Positions 52,492-61,969 are shown, counted from the stretch's first letter. The stretch: 64,000 nt of DNA from Undibacterium cyanobacteriorum (GCF_031326225.1 NZ_CP133720.1:1-64000); one strand, 5' to 3'. Numbers and translations: made by a program. The notes: generated by a model from the letters alone, not told the origin.

Positions 52492-52697
52492 AAAAGCTCA
52501 TTCTAACCGGAACTTTTTACATGTAAACGACATTTGGCGGTAAGCACCCTGCAAGCGCGTTATCGGCAGAAAATGACGGAAGTGAATAGGATTGGATTTT
52601 TGCGTGGCGAAATGTCACAAACGACGGCGTTTTGCTTCTTTTGTGCAATGCTTTCACTTACAATCGTCATTCATTTCTTACCTGAAAGCCCTTTGAT

Positions 52698-53441
52698 ATG
52701 CGTTTGGCCGTACTCACTGACCTGCATGCAAACCGCGAAGCGGTCGAGGCTTGCCTTGCTCATGCAGAAGCGAATGGGGCGGAACAATATGCTTTCCTCG
52801 GCGATTTGATCGGCTACGGTGCTGACCCAAGCTGGGTTCTCGATACGGTGATTTCGTATGTGGCAAAAGGCGCTCAGGTATTAATGGGCAACCACGATAT
52901 CGGGATCTTGCAAGAAGATCGTAAAGAAATGAATGCCACCGCTCGTTTTGTCGTCGAGTGGACGCGCGAGCAGCTCAGCCCCTTCCATTGCGACTTTATT
53001 CGCGAATTGCCCATGAGTTTTCAGATGGAAGGCTGTTTGTTTGTGCACGCCAATGCGTGGGCTCCCGAAAAATGGGAGTACGTCGATGGCGTCATGGAAG
53101 CGGCACGAAGTATGAATGCCACGACCGCACCGATCACCTTTTGCGGCCATGTTCATACCCCCAGTTTGTATCACATGAATCAAAGTGGCAAAGTCGGCGA
53201 ATTCACGCCCGTGCCCAATGTCGGTGTTCCCTTAAGCCGCTTGCGCCGTTGGCTAGTGCAGCCTGGCTCGGTTGGACAACCACGGGATGGAAATCCGGCA
53301 GCTTGTTACGCGATCTTTGATTCGCTTCAACAAGAGCTCACTTTTTATCGCATACCCTATGATGCTGAGACCGCTTCCCAAAAAGTATTGGCAGCCGGTC
53401 TACCTGCCAGTCTGGCACAGCGACTACTTCATGGAGGTTAG
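52698..53441 (+). CDS. Metallophosphoesterase (calcineurin-like)
   Basis: The 247-residue cytoplasmic protein has a complete dinuclear metal site. The ligands are Asp8 and His10 (LTDLHAN), Asp36 (GDLIGYG), Asn and His in GNHD, His in FVHAN, and the paired histidines GHVHTP. Relatives include the YfcE-type and PP2A-like bacterial phosphoesterases; GDLIGYGADP is shared with a group of uncharacterised phosphodiesterases. Substrates range from phosphoproteins to cyclic nucleotides. It lies five bases before a Ser/Thr kinase gene, so it may be the phosphatase matching that kinase. That pairing is inferred. Confidence 0.88.
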   Translation: MRLAVLTDLHANREAVEACLAHAEANGAEQYAFLGDLIGYGADPSWVLDTVISYVAKGAQVLMGNHDIGILQEDRKEMNATARFVVEWTREQLSPFHCDFIRELPMSFQMEGCLFVHANAWAPEKWEYVDGVMEAARSMNATTAPITFCGHVHTPSLYHMNQSGKVGEFTPVPNVGVPLSRLRRWLVQPGSVGQPRDGNPAACYAIFDSLQQELTFYRIPYDAETASQKVLAAGLPASLAQRLLHGG

Positions 53442-53446
53442 CCCGT

Positions 53447-55009
53447 ATGTCCGATCCACACTCGATTTCGACTGCTGTTGATGCGGAAGTGCCCGCCACT
53501 AAAGTGGAACCGGCCAATCAGCAAACAGTAGTCCAGACACCGGATTCACCCGATACACCGCCGAACACGCCTCCGAAGGCACAAGCCAAAACCCCGCGTC
53601 GCTTGCAAGTCGGCATGGTGGTCGATGGCTATCGCCTCGAAGAAAAATTGCATGTGGGTGGCATGGCCGCCCTGTGGCGCATTACAGATTTACAGAATCG
53701 CTATCGCAGTGCCGAGGGCAAAGATCCAGAGCTGATCATGAAAGTGCCCCTGATGTATAGCATCGATGATCCCACGGCGATCGTTGCCTTTGAAGTTGAG
53801 CAAATGATTATGCCCAAGCTCAAAGGCAAGCACGTGCCGCGTTATTTTGGCTCGGGTGATTTCGACACCCAGCCCTTCATTGTGATGGAGCATATCGCCG
53901 GTACCTCGCTGCGGAGTCGCTTCGACGCCTCGCCCTTGCCGATTGATGAGGTGGTGAATGTGGGGATTCGGGTCGCCACCGCTTTACAAGATCTGCATCG
54001 CCAAAATGTCATTCACCTCGATTTGAAACCGTCGAACATCATGTTTCGGCCAGAGGGCGATGCGGTGCTCATCGATTATGGCTTGTCACGTCACGATAAG
54101 TTGCCAGATTTGCTGGGCGAGGAATTCCGCTTGCCAATGGGAACGGGACCGTATATCGCTCCCGAGCAAGTACTTGGGATTCGCAATGAACCACGCAGCG
54201 ATCAATTTTCTCTTGGTGTGTTGCTGTATCACTTGGCCACGGGCGAGCGTCCTTTCGGTCACCCTACTTCGGTGACAGGCTTGAAGAAGCGTTTGTATCG
54301 TGATCCTATTCCACCGCGTAGCCACAATCCGCAGATCCCGAAATTTTTGCAAGAAGTGATTTTGCGTTGCATGGAAGTCGATCCCAAAGACCGTTTTGAC
54401 ACGGCGGGCCAGCTCGCCTTCATGCTGCAAAATCCAAACGAAATACCGCTCACCACACGCGCTGAAAAACAGGCGCAAGACGGTATGATTTCCGTTCTTA
54501 AACGTCGCTTCAAAGCGGCGGGAGTAGAGCCGTTTGCTCGCTATAGCCTGCATGATCATTTGGCTCAGGCTCCCATCATCATGGTGGCCTTGCATCTAAG
54601 TGAGAGCAACACGGAATTGACCGATGAAATTCGTATGATTACCAGACGCATGCTACAGACTGAGCCTGGGGCTCGCCTCGCTTGTGTGACGATTCGAAAA
54701 ACTAGTCGGATCGGGCTCGATGATGCGATGGTTCAAGATGGTCAAAACATCCATGTGAAGCAGCTGATCGAATTGAAGCATTGGGCTCGACCATTGCAGG
54801 TACGAAACGACAAAATTACTTTCCACGTTTTGGAATCGCATGATCCTGCAGCAGCGATTATTGAATACGCCCACAACAATAGTGTCGATCAAATTATTAT
54901 CGGTTCGCGCGGTAGCTCCACCTTGAGGCGTTATCTCGGCAGCGTTTCTTCGCAGGTGGTGGCTGAGGCGGAATGTACAGTCACCGTCGTCAAACAGCGG
55001 CGCGAATAA
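53447..55009 (+). CDS. Ser/Thr protein kinase fused to a universal stress protein domain
   Basis: The 520-residue soluble protein has a Pro/Thr/Ala-rich tail (1-50), a Hanks-type kinase domain (about 58-330), a linker, and a C-terminal USP domain (about 373-516). The kinase has the beta-3 Lys99 (LIMKVP), catalytic Asp192 in HLDLKPSN, and Asp210 in a DYG motif in place of DFG. The glycine loop is LHVGGMAALW, short of the usual GxGxxG. A GTGPYIAPEQ activation segment is present. The USP domain ends with an ATP-binding-like loop, GSRGSSTLRRYLGS (eight, not nine, residues before the last Gly). No membrane anchor or PASTA repeats are seen. It lies between a metallophosphoesterase and a diguanylate cyclase in one operon. 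Confidence 0.9.
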   Translation: MSDPHSISTAVDAEVPATKVEPANQQTVVQTPDSPDTPPNTPPKAQAKTPRRLQVGMVVDGYRLEEKLHVGGMAALWRITDLQNRYRSAEGKDPELIMKVPLMYSIDDPTAIVAFEVEQMIMPKLKGKHVPRYFGSGDFDTQPFIVMEHIAGTSLRSRFDASPLPIDEVVNVGIRVATALQDLHRQNVIHLDLKPSNIMFRPEGDAVLIDYGLSRHDKLPDLLGEEFRLPMGTGPYIAPEQVLGIRNEPRSDQFSLGVLLYHLATGERPFGHPTSVTGLKKRLYRDPIPPRSHNPQIPKFLQEVILRCMEVDPKDRFDTAGQLAFMLQNPNEIPLTTRAEKQAQDGMISVLKRRFKAAGVEPFARYSLHDHLAQAPIIMVALHLSESNTELTDEIRMITRRMLQTEPGARLACVTIRKTSRIGLDDAMVQDGQNIHVKQLIELKHWARPLQVRNDKITFHVLESHDPAAAIIEYAHNNSVDQIIIGSRGSSTLRRYLGSVSSQVVAEAECTVTVVKQRRE

Positions 55010-55043
55010 GCTAAAGACAAGCAAAGTGGGAGAAGTGACGACA

Positions 55044-58000
55044 ATGCTGTGGATGCGGCAAACATTATGGTGCCAAGCAAAGAAGAAACCCTTTCTTCTG
55101 GAGTATGCCCGTCACTTTACACTTGAGTTAGGCCTCTGCTTGGGCTTAGGCTTAGGCGGTGTCGTCCTAGTGGCGCCTGCAAGCTTCGCCACTAGCGCCA
55201 TCGAGTCAGGTGTGAGTGCTGCTAAGGTACCGATTTCCAAAGCAGAAAATTGGGAGCGCGTGACCGATACCGTATTCCGTCATCTCACCGTGCAAAATGG
55301 CTTACCTCAGTTTAGTGCCACTTCATTGGCTCAAGATGATGATGGCTTTATCTGGGTCGGAACCCAAGGCGGATTGGCGCGTTGGGATGGCTATCGCTTC
55401 CGTAATTACTTGCCGCTCGCGAACGACCCAACGAGTTTGCCAGACAACTACATCATGAGTTTGCACAAAGACGTGAAAGGGCGTTTGTGGATAGGGACGA
55501 ATGGTGGTGGACTGGCGCAATACGATAAAAAAGCCGATCGCTTTCTGCGCGTGCCGACTGGGCCGCAGGGTTTAAGTCATGTGACGATTAATTCCATTAC
55601 GAGCGACCAACGTGGGGATCTGTGGCTAGCGACCCGTGATGGACTGAACTTTTATCGGCCTGAAACCGGTGAAGTGAAAATTTTCCGCAAGAGCGAAACG
55701 GGTTTGCCAAGTAATTTGGTGCGAGCGGTGACCCGTGATCAAGGCGAATTTATCTGGGTTGGTACCAGTGAAGGTTTACTTAAAATTCATGCCATCACGC
55801 ATGAAATGACCAGGGTCGCGCTGCCGATTCCCGCGGGGCGATCACAGCGTGTGGTGTCGATTTGCGTCGGTGTCGACGGTAAAGTTTGGGTTGGCACCTT
55901 TGATTCGGGCGCTTTTTATATCGCACCCGATGATCCGGAACCGAAGCGCTTATTGGTACAAAAACCATTTAGCAAAGATAGAGAATTCGTCAATGAGAAC
56001 GTGTTCTACATCCAGAAAGTTGGTGACGATGAAATTTGGCTGGGCACCTACGGTGCAGGCATTGTTGCAGTCAACACCAAAACCTTTGATACCCGGCGCA
56101 TGCAACATGAAACGAATCGTCAAAGCAGCTTAGCTGATAATTCAGTATGGTCGATCATGCGAGATCGTTCTGGCTTGGTGTGGGTTGGTGGACAACGCGG
56201 TATCAGTATTCATGATCCTTCTTCGAAGGGCATTCTGAGTTTGTTTGGTGGTGATACTCGCTCACATGGCCTGCAAGGCATTGATTTCTTCTCGGCCTAT
56301 GGCGCGCCGGATGGCACTGTTTGGTTGGGTTCGCAGAATCAGGGCGTCAGTATTCTTGAGCCTGATAGTGCTCAATTCCGTAGTTTGAAATTCGATGATA
56401 CTCGCGGTCCAACATCAATGCCCCAGAGCACGATCTTTACCATGTATCCGGTCGGCGACAAAGATGTCTACATTGGCACGGACAAAGGCTTGTATCGTAG
56501 TAACGCGCGAGGCACAGCAACGCGTCGTTTGAGTTTGCCGCCACGTAATCCGGGCTTACGTGTTGCCGCCCTGCTTCAGGTTGAGTCTAGTCTCTTTGTG
56601 GGTGGCCCCGAGGGCTTGTGGGAAATGGATTTGCGATCCTCGCAAGACAAAGCTGTGCAACCTCCATGGGCTAAGGCAATCGAGACAAAATTCATCACGG
56701 AGCTTAAGCAAGCCCCAGATGGTGCGATGTGGATCGCCACTTTGCAAGATGGGCTATATCGCTATGACGCAAAAACGCAGAGCCTGTTAAATATCAAACC
56801 TGATGGCAAGAGCAAGAGCGCTCTGACGCACAGAAATGTGTCGAGCATGTTGTTTGATAGTCGTGCTTGGTTGTGGGTCGGTATGCAAGGAGGCGGGTTA
56901 GATTTGCTGCGTCCAGGGAAAAAGCCTGGTGAGTTTGAATTCACCCATTTTGGAAAAGCAGAAAAACTACCGAATGACTTGGTGAATAAAATCCTTGAGG
57001 ATGATCAGGGCAATATTTGGGTGAGCACGGACGAAGGCTTAGCGCGTATCGATGGCCGAACCTTGGAGCTGACGCCTTTAGGCGAACCTGATGGCGTCAG
57101 CATCACCGGCTATTGGGCGACTTCGGGAGCGAAGACGGTTAATGGCAATTTGATTTTTGGTGGAGTTGGCGGACTCACCATCGTCCGCCCAGCCTTGGTG
57201 CGACCTTATCAATATTCACCTCCCTTGGTGCTGACCAATGTCCAAATTGGCGGCAAAACGGTGGCGGTCAATCACAATCGTTTTGTGGGTCCGCAGGCCG
57301 AACTACTTACAGTGCAGCCAGATGCCAACAGCATGGTGGTGGAATTTGCTGCCTTGGATTTCACCGCGGCAGACCATAATCGCTATGCCTATCGCTTAGA
57401 AGGCTACGATAAAGATTGGATAGAAACCGATGCGACACGGCGCCTCGCCGCCTATACCAATTTGCCACCAGGCGATTATCGTTTGCATTTGCGTGGCTCG
57501 AACCGGAATGGCGTGTGGACTCAACCAGATTTGACCTTGAATGTGCGCGTGCTCCCGGCTTGGTATCAAACTTGGTGGGCTTACTTCTTGTACTTAGCGC
57601 TCTTTAGTGCGCTGGTGTTCGGCTTGATACGGTGGCGTTTGTGGGCGCTGCGTGAGAAGAATCGTAAGTTGGAAAATGTGATTTTGCAGCGTACACGCGA
57701 ATTAGAAGCTTCGCGCCGTGCTTTAGAGCAGCAAAGTTTGACTGACCCATTGACGGGTTTGCGCAACCGACGCTATTTGCACTACTGCATTAATGAGGAC
57801 TTGGCGCGCGTTCAGCGTAATTATGCCAAGGGCCCAAGTACACACGGCGATTTGATTTTTATGATGGTCGATATTGATCATTTCAAATCGGTCAACGATC
57901 AATACGGACATGCCGCCGGTGATCAAGTCTTAACGCAAACCACGGCGATCTTGCAAGAGTGCGTCAGAGAAAGCGACACCATCATTCGCTGGGGCGGTGA

Positions 58001-58385
58001 AGAGTTTTTGATCCTCGCGCGTGACACCAACTATGAAGAAGCTAAAGACTTAGCTGAACGTATTCGCCTCAAAGTGGATACGCATCGCTTCACTATGTCA
58101 GATGGTGAAGTGATACAACGCAGTTGTTCAATCGGGTTTGCACCCTATCCTTTCTTCAGCGAGAAAGCCGAGTTCTTTGCGTGGGAACAAGTCATCAGCT
58201 TGGCGGATCACTGCCTGTATGCTGCCAAAGGTGGTGGCCGTAATGCCTGGGTGGGCATGCGCGCCTTGGTCACACCGAGCGAAAATTCAGCTGAAGTCGG
58301 TGCCAAGCAGCAGGTCGCAGAGATGCTTGCTAAAGGCCAAATTGTCATGCATAGTTCGCGACCAGACTTCTGCGCGTCGTCATAG
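55044..58385 (+). CDS. Two-component-propeller, Y_Y_Y and GGDEF diguanylate cyclase
   Basis: I start at ATG 55044 (GTG 55026 is possible), giving 1113 residues. A signal anchor or signal peptide (about 25-50) is followed by a periplasmic beta-propeller of repeated 'FIWVGTQGGLARWDG'-type blades (about 85-740) and a Y_Y_Y domain (about 760-840, 'YAYRLEGYDKDWIE'). A membrane helix (about 850-870), a coiled coil and a GGDEF domain complete it. The active site is GGEEF at 984-988 with an I-site RESD five residues before it, so it is an active, product-inhibited diguanylate cyclase. The propeller is of the sort fused to hybrid kinases that sense glycans. It ends the kinase-USP operon. Confidence 0.92.
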   Translation: MLWMRQTLWCQAKKKPFLLEYARHFTLELGLCLGLGLGGVVLVAPASFATSAIESGVSAAKVPISKAENWERVTDTVFRHLTVQNGLPQFSATSLAQDDDGFIWVGTQGGLARWDGYRFRNYLPLANDPTSLPDNYIMSLHKDVKGRLWIGTNGGGLAQYDKKADRFLRVPTGPQGLSHVTINSITSDQRGDLWLATRDGLNFYRPETGEVKIFRKSETGLPSNLVRAVTRDQGEFIWVGTSEGLLKIHAITHEMTRVALPIPAGRSQRVVSICVGVDGKVWVGTFDSGAFYIAPDDPEPKRLLVQKPFSKDREFVNENVFYIQKVGDDEIWLGTYGAGIVAVNTKTFDTRRMQHETNRQSSLADNSVWSIMRDRSGLVWVGGQRGISIHDPSSKGILSLFGGDTRSHGLQGIDFFSAYGAPDGTVWLGSQNQGVSILEPDSAQFRSLKFDDTRGPTSMPQSTIFTMYPVGDKDVYIGTDKGLYRSNARGTATRRLSLPPRNPGLRVAALLQVESSLFVGGPEGLWEMDLRSSQDKAVQPPWAKAIETKFITELKQAPDGAMWIATLQDGLYRYDAKTQSLLNIKPDGKSKSALTHRNVSSMLFDSRAWLWVGMQGGGLDLLRPGKKPGEFEFTHFGKAEKLPNDLVNKILEDDQGNIWVSTDEGLARIDGRTLELTPLGEPDGVSITGYWATSGAKTVNGNLIFGGVGGLTIVRPALVRPYQYSPPLVLTNVQIGGKTVAVNHNRFVGPQAELLTVQPDANSMVVEFAALDFTAADHNRYAYRLEGYDKDWIETDATRRLAAYTNLPPGDYRLHLRGSNRNGVWTQPDLTLNVRVLPAWYQTWWAYFLYLALFSALVFGLIRWRLWALREKNRKLENVILQRTRELEASRRALEQQSLTDPLTGLRNRRYLHYCINEDLARVQRNYAKGPSTHGDLIFMMVDIDHFKSVNDQYGHAAGDQVLTQTTAILQECVRESDTIIRWGGEEFLILARDTNYEEAKDLAERIRLKVDTHRFTMSDGEVIQRSCSIGFAPYPFFSEKAEFFAWEQVISLADHCLYAAKGGGRNAWVGMRALVTPSENSAEVGAKQQVAEMLAKGQIVMHSSRPDFCASS

Positions 58386-58498
58386 TTGGGAACTCATCCC
58401 TACATTGATGTGGGAACTAAAGTACCCGGCACGACGTCAGAGCGCGAGCTAGATCAAACAGGTGTTTTTAGATTTTGAGAATAAGAATGAGGAGCATT

Positions 58499-60151
58499 AT
58501 GAAACAATCGATCAAATCAACAGCGGTGAAGTCCATCATCGCCGTGAGCTTAGTTGCAGCATTTCCAATGCTGGCAACGGCACAAATTGCGACAGCAAAA
58601 GCAGTTACCCAAAAAGGTGCCCAAGTCCAAGAACCCATCTTGCGTGCCCATTTGTCTTTGTTGGCCTCCGACCTTTTCGAAGGTCGTGGCACGGGTCAAC
58701 GTGGTGGTGATCTGACGGTGCAATATCTCGAAAGCCAATCGCAGGTTGTCGGTTTAAAACCAGCGAACGGCAATTCTTTCCGTCAGTTAGTCAAAATCGC
58801 TGGCGTGAAATCGCTGCCAGAACAAAGTTCCGCGCAGCTCGTCGCTGGCGGTAAAGCGCTTGATATTAGCTTCGGTAAAGATTGGGTCTGGGCACCGGGT
58901 GATGCGGTCGCTGAACACAAGTTTGATCACGATCTGGTGTTCGTTGGTTATGGCATTACGGCTCCAGAAGAAAAGTGGAATGATTTCAAGAATGTCGACG
59001 TGAAGAACAAGATCGTCATCATGATGGTCAATGATCCGCAACCGACTGCAGAAGAGCCCAATCGCTTCGCTGGTAAAGCACTGACTTACTATGGTCGTTG
59101 GACTTACAAGTTTGAAGAAGCTAAACGCCAAGGCGCGGCGGGTGTCTTGTTGATTCACACAACACCGAGCGCGAGCTATGGTTGGTCGGTAGTGCAGAAC
59201 AGTTGGTTGAACGAGCGTTTTCAACTCGATGGCGCTGCGCCAGGCACGGGTTTGCAAGGTTGGATGACCGAAGACACGGCGCGTAATTTGTTCGCCGCTG
59301 CAGGTCAAGATCTCGATAAATTGCGTGCCGCAGCCGAGAAGAAAGATTTCCAAGCCGTGCCTTTGCAAGCGAAATTGACAGGTGAAACCAAGGCCGCGAT
59401 TCGTCGTGTTGAACAATATAATATCGCTGGCGTAGTACCTGGTACGGATCCTAAACTGAAAGACGAAGTCGTGATTTATAGCGCCCATTGGGATCACCTC
59501 GGCAAGCAAGGTAGCGGTGCTGATACGATTTATAACGGCGCGGTCGATAATGGTTCGGGTACTGCGGCTTTGTTAGCGATGGCGAAGGAAGCCGTCGCTC
59601 ATCCAACCAAGCGTAGTCAGATGTTCCTGTGGGTTGCCGCAGAAGAGCAAGGATTGTTGGGTAGTGCTTTGTATGGTGCGCAACCTTTGTGGCCGTTGGA
59701 CAAAACCGCAGCGAACTTGAACTTAGATAGTCTGAATTTTGTCGGTATGACGCGTGATATCGGTACGCAAGGTAGTGAGCGCACCGACCTCGGTGCAATG
59801 GCAGCGAAAGTGGCGAAAACGATGGGCATGCAAATCGCCAAAGCCGAGCCGGATTTGGCCGGTGGTTATTTCCGCAGTGACCATTTCAATTTTGCGAAGA
59901 ACGGTGTGCCAGCGTTTTCGATCGAAGGCGGTCGTGAATTCTTGAAAGATCAGGCTGCATCCACCGCGAAAGCCAAAGCTTACGGTGAACGTTATCATCA
60001 AGTGACAGACGAATTTGATCCAAGCTGGGATTTATCAGGCATGGTGCAACAAGCGCAATTTACTTTGAACTTGGGCCGTGAAGTGGCGAATTCACCGAAG
60101 ATGCCAGCGTGGAAACCAGGCGATGCATTCGGTAAGGCGCGTGCTAAGTAA
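58499..60151 (+). CDS. Exported M28 family aminopeptidase with PA domain
   Basis: I start at ATG 58499, five bases after GAGGAG, giving 550 residues with a signal peptide (ending LATAQ). A PA (protease-associated) insert (about 140-270) precedes the M28 catalytic core. Zinc ligands and catalytic acids are His330 (SAHWDHLG), Asp350 (GAVDNGSG), Glu382/383 (AAEEQG), Asp in LNLDSLNFVG and His in SDHFNFAK. Such enzymes release N-terminal amino acids from peptides in the periplasm or outside the cell. The gene is followed by a strong terminator. With the M4 and S9 enzymes and the POT importer it could take part in peptide use. Confidence 0.93.
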   Translation: MKQSIKSTAVKSIIAVSLVAAFPMLATAQIATAKAVTQKGAQVQEPILRAHLSLLASDLFEGRGTGQRGGDLTVQYLESQSQVVGLKPANGNSFRQLVKIAGVKSLPEQSSAQLVAGGKALDISFGKDWVWAPGDAVAEHKFDHDLVFVGYGITAPEEKWNDFKNVDVKNKIVIMMVNDPQPTAEEPNRFAGKALTYYGRWTYKFEEAKRQGAAGVLLIHTTPSASYGWSVVQNSWLNERFQLDGAAPGTGLQGWMTEDTARNLFAAAGQDLDKLRAAAEKKDFQAVPLQAKLTGETKAAIRRVEQYNIAGVVPGTDPKLKDEVVIYSAHWDHLGKQGSGADTIYNGAVDNGSGTAALLAMAKEAVAHPTKRSQMFLWVAAEEQGLLGSALYGAQPLWPLDKTAANLNLDSLNFVGMTRDIGTQGSERTDLGAMAAKVAKTMGMQIAKAEPDLAGGYFRSDHFNFAKNGVPAFSIEGGREFLKDQAASTAKAKAYGERYHQVTDEFDPSWDLSGMVQQAQFTLNLGREVANSPKMPAWKPGDAFGKARAK

Positions 60152-60195
60152 ATAAATCCATCAGCTGCGTAGAAATCGTTAAGCATGAAAATAAG

Positions 60196-60230
60196 TCGCA
60201 ATGCATGTATCCCATGCATTGCGATTTTTT
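60196..60230 (+). terminator. Intrinsic terminator after the M28 peptidase gene
   Basis: TCGCAATGCATG (60196-60207) pairs perfectly with CATGCATTGCGA (60213-60224), followed by six Ts. Confidence 0.9.
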
Positions 60231-60269
60231 ATCGGCGACATATTGCAGCAAGCTTGAAAGGAATCAGTC

Positions 60270-60557
60270 ATGCATCCTACAAAAGTTGATCGCGCAAAAC
60301 TGAATAAGTTGACGGATCTGCCGAATATCGGCAAAGCGAGTGCAGCGGATCTCGTTTTATTGGGCTATCAGCGACCGCAAGATTTGGTCGGCGCTGATCC
60401 CTTCCAGATGTACCATGAGTTGTGCTTGAAGACGGGTGTGCGTCATGATCCCTGCGTGATTGATGTGTTCATGTCAGTGACGCGCTTTATGGCGGGAGAA
60501 CCGCCCAAGCTGTGGTGGGATTTTACCGACGAGCGTAAGCAGAAAATCTCGGTGTAA
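60270..60557 (+). CDS. Cdd1-like helix-hairpin-helix protein
   Basis: The 95-residue protein matches the 'pathogenicity locus' Cdd1 family. An HhH-type motif is near the start ('LTDLPNIGKASAADLVLLGY', residues 14-33), followed by DPFQMYHELCLKTGVRHDPCVIDVFMS, and it ends in WWDFTDER. HhH motifs bind DNA backbone non-specifically, but no activity is established for this family; a role in DNA metabolism is speculative. A good ribosome-binding site (AAGGA) precedes the ATG. It is followed 38 bases later by the DUF3052 gene and may share its transcript. Confidence 0.82.
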   Translation: MHPTKVDRAKLNKLTDLPNIGKASAADLVLLGYQRPQDLVGADPFQMYHELCLKTGVRHDPCVIDVFMSVTRFMAGEPPKLWWDFTDERKQKISV

Positions 60558-60595
60558 AGCGCGAGCATGCCTATTTCATCGCACAGAGAAAGCCC

Positions 60596-61027
60596 ATGAC
60601 TGTCGGATATTCAGGAACGCCTTTGAGCAAGAAGCTCGGCATCAAAGCCGGCAGTACAGTCTGGTTTCAAGCTGCGCCTGAGCAGTATCAAGACTGGCTT
60701 GCGCCCTTGCCCGAGCAAGTGGAATTCGTCACGCATCTGTCGAAAGCGGTCGACCTCGTGCACCTTTTTACGACAGACCGGCAAGAACTTCAACATGGCT
60801 TGCAACAATTACGCGAGCAAATGGGTGTGCAAAAAAGTAAACCATTGCGCCCCGATCTCATGATCTGGGTCTCGTGGCCGAAAAAAGCAGCGAAGATCAA
60901 GACCTACGTGACCGAGGATGTGATCCGCGAAATCGCCTTGCCGCTTGGCATGGTCGATGTCAAAGTGTGTGCAGTATCAGAAGTGTGGTCAGGTTTGAAA
61001 CTGGTACTGCGCAAAGAATTGCGTTAG
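60596..61027 (+). CDS. DUF3052 family protein
   Basis: The 143-residue cytoplasmic protein fits DUF3052. It starts 'GYSGTPLSKKLGIKAGSTVWF', has a central DLVHLFTTD strand and helix, 'PDLMIWVSWPKK', then a C-terminal 'GMVDVKVCAVSEVWSGLKLVLRK'. The family is widespread in bacteria and has no known function. The gene ends 10 bases before the convergent LysR gene, leaving no room for a terminator between them. It probably shares a transcript with the Cdd1-like gene upstream. Confidence 0.85.
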   Translation: MTVGYSGTPLSKKLGIKAGSTVWFQAAPEQYQDWLAPLPEQVEFVTHLSKAVDLVHLFTTDRQELQHGLQQLREQMGVQKSKPLRPDLMIWVSWPKKAAKIKTYVTEDVIREIALPLGMVDVKVCAVSEVWSGLKLVLRKELR

Positions 61028-61037
61028 TTTTATCGCC

Positions 61038-61916
61038 TCATTGCGCGATCAAACTAAGCAATTCCATACGATGTGGGTGCGGTGTCGTAATCGCGTAGAA
61101 GTGCTCGACCAGCTCGGGCGAACGACCGACACAGACTAAACTCCCAAGTCGTAACTCGTCTTGCACGACCACCTCTGGCACCACGGCCAACCATCCGCTA
61201 TCACGCGCAATCAAACGCAGCATCGCCATATCATCAACTTCTGCACGTAAGCGTGGACTTACATTGCTAGCTGCACAGAGGGCGTCGAACTGGGCGCGGA
61301 TGGCGTTGTTCGGACCCGGTAGTACCATTTCTAGTTCATCCAAATCCTTAGGCACATCGAGCTGTTTGTCTTTCCAAATCTCGGCGGGCCCGACGATGGA
61401 GACCGTCTGACTCCCCAAAAATTGGCAGTGCAAGGGGCGATTGGCATTGGAAGGAAGGGTTTGATTGGCCAGCACGAGGTCGAGCTGATGTTCATGGAGA
61501 CGGTCGAGCAAGTCGTGTAAATGGCCGGATTCTAAGCTTAGGCTGATGGCGGGATTGCTCAGTAATGGGCGGATTTTGTTTTCTTGATAGTTGCGTGACA
61601 TGGTGGAAACGCTGCCGATGCGAATATGGCGGGTGGCACCCGATTGTCCACGCAGACGTCCCAGCATCTCTTGCCCCAAACCGAAGATGGTTTCGGCGTA
61701 ACTAAAAACGATCTGGCCATTCTCGGTCAGTGATAAACGTCGCCCATCGCGCTTGAACAAGGCTTGCCCTAAGTGATCTTCTAGCTGCTTGATTTGCGCC
61801 GATAAGGCCGATTGCGAGGTATGCAATTCGTCCGCGGTGCGCGTCAAATGCCCATTTTTGGCGACGCGCCAAAAGTAGAACAAATGATGGAAATTGAGCT
61901 GTTTGAGATTAATCAT
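61038..61916 (-). CDS. LysR family transcriptional regulator, NhaR-like, next to dabBA
   Basis: The 292-residue protein has an N-terminal winged helix-turn-helix (about 5-64, 'LTRTADELHTSQSALSAQIKQLEDHLGQALFKR') and a two-lobed effector domain. The opening 'LNFHHLFYFWRVAKNGHL' is typical of the NhaR-like clade. It is transcribed divergently from dabB-dabA with about 147 bases between starts, the classic layout for a LysR regulator and its target operon. It is therefore a likely regulator of inorganic carbon uptake, perhaps responding to CO2 or bicarbonate shortage. The effector is unknown. Confidence 0.88.
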   Translation of the reverse strand: MINLKQLNFHHLFYFWRVAKNGHLTRTADELHTSQSALSAQIKQLEDHLGQALFKRDGRRLSLTENGQIVFSYAETIFGLGQEMLGRLRGQSGATRHIRIGSVSTMSRNYQENKIRPLLSNPAISLSLESGHLHDLLDRLHEHQLDLVLANQTLPSNANRPLHCQFLGSQTVSIVGPAEIWKDKQLDVPKDLDELEMVLPGPNNAIRAQFDALCAASNVSPRLRAEVDDMAMLRLIARDSGWLAVVPEVVVQDELRLGSLVCVGRSPELVEHFYAITTPHPHRMELLSLIAQ

Positions 61917-61952
61917 TGTGCAATAAGCCGAAAATGATGCCTTGTATGTTCT

Positions 61953-61969
61953 GTTTTATCGATGAAAAC
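61953..61969. promoter_or_regulatory. Candidate LysR operator between the regulator and dabB
   Basis: GTTTTATCGATGAAAAC has mirrored GTTTT/AAAAC arms and fits the general T-N11-A LysR pattern. It is midway between the two divergent start codons. It spans an in-frame ATG (61962), which argues for the later dabB start. Confidence 0.35.
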
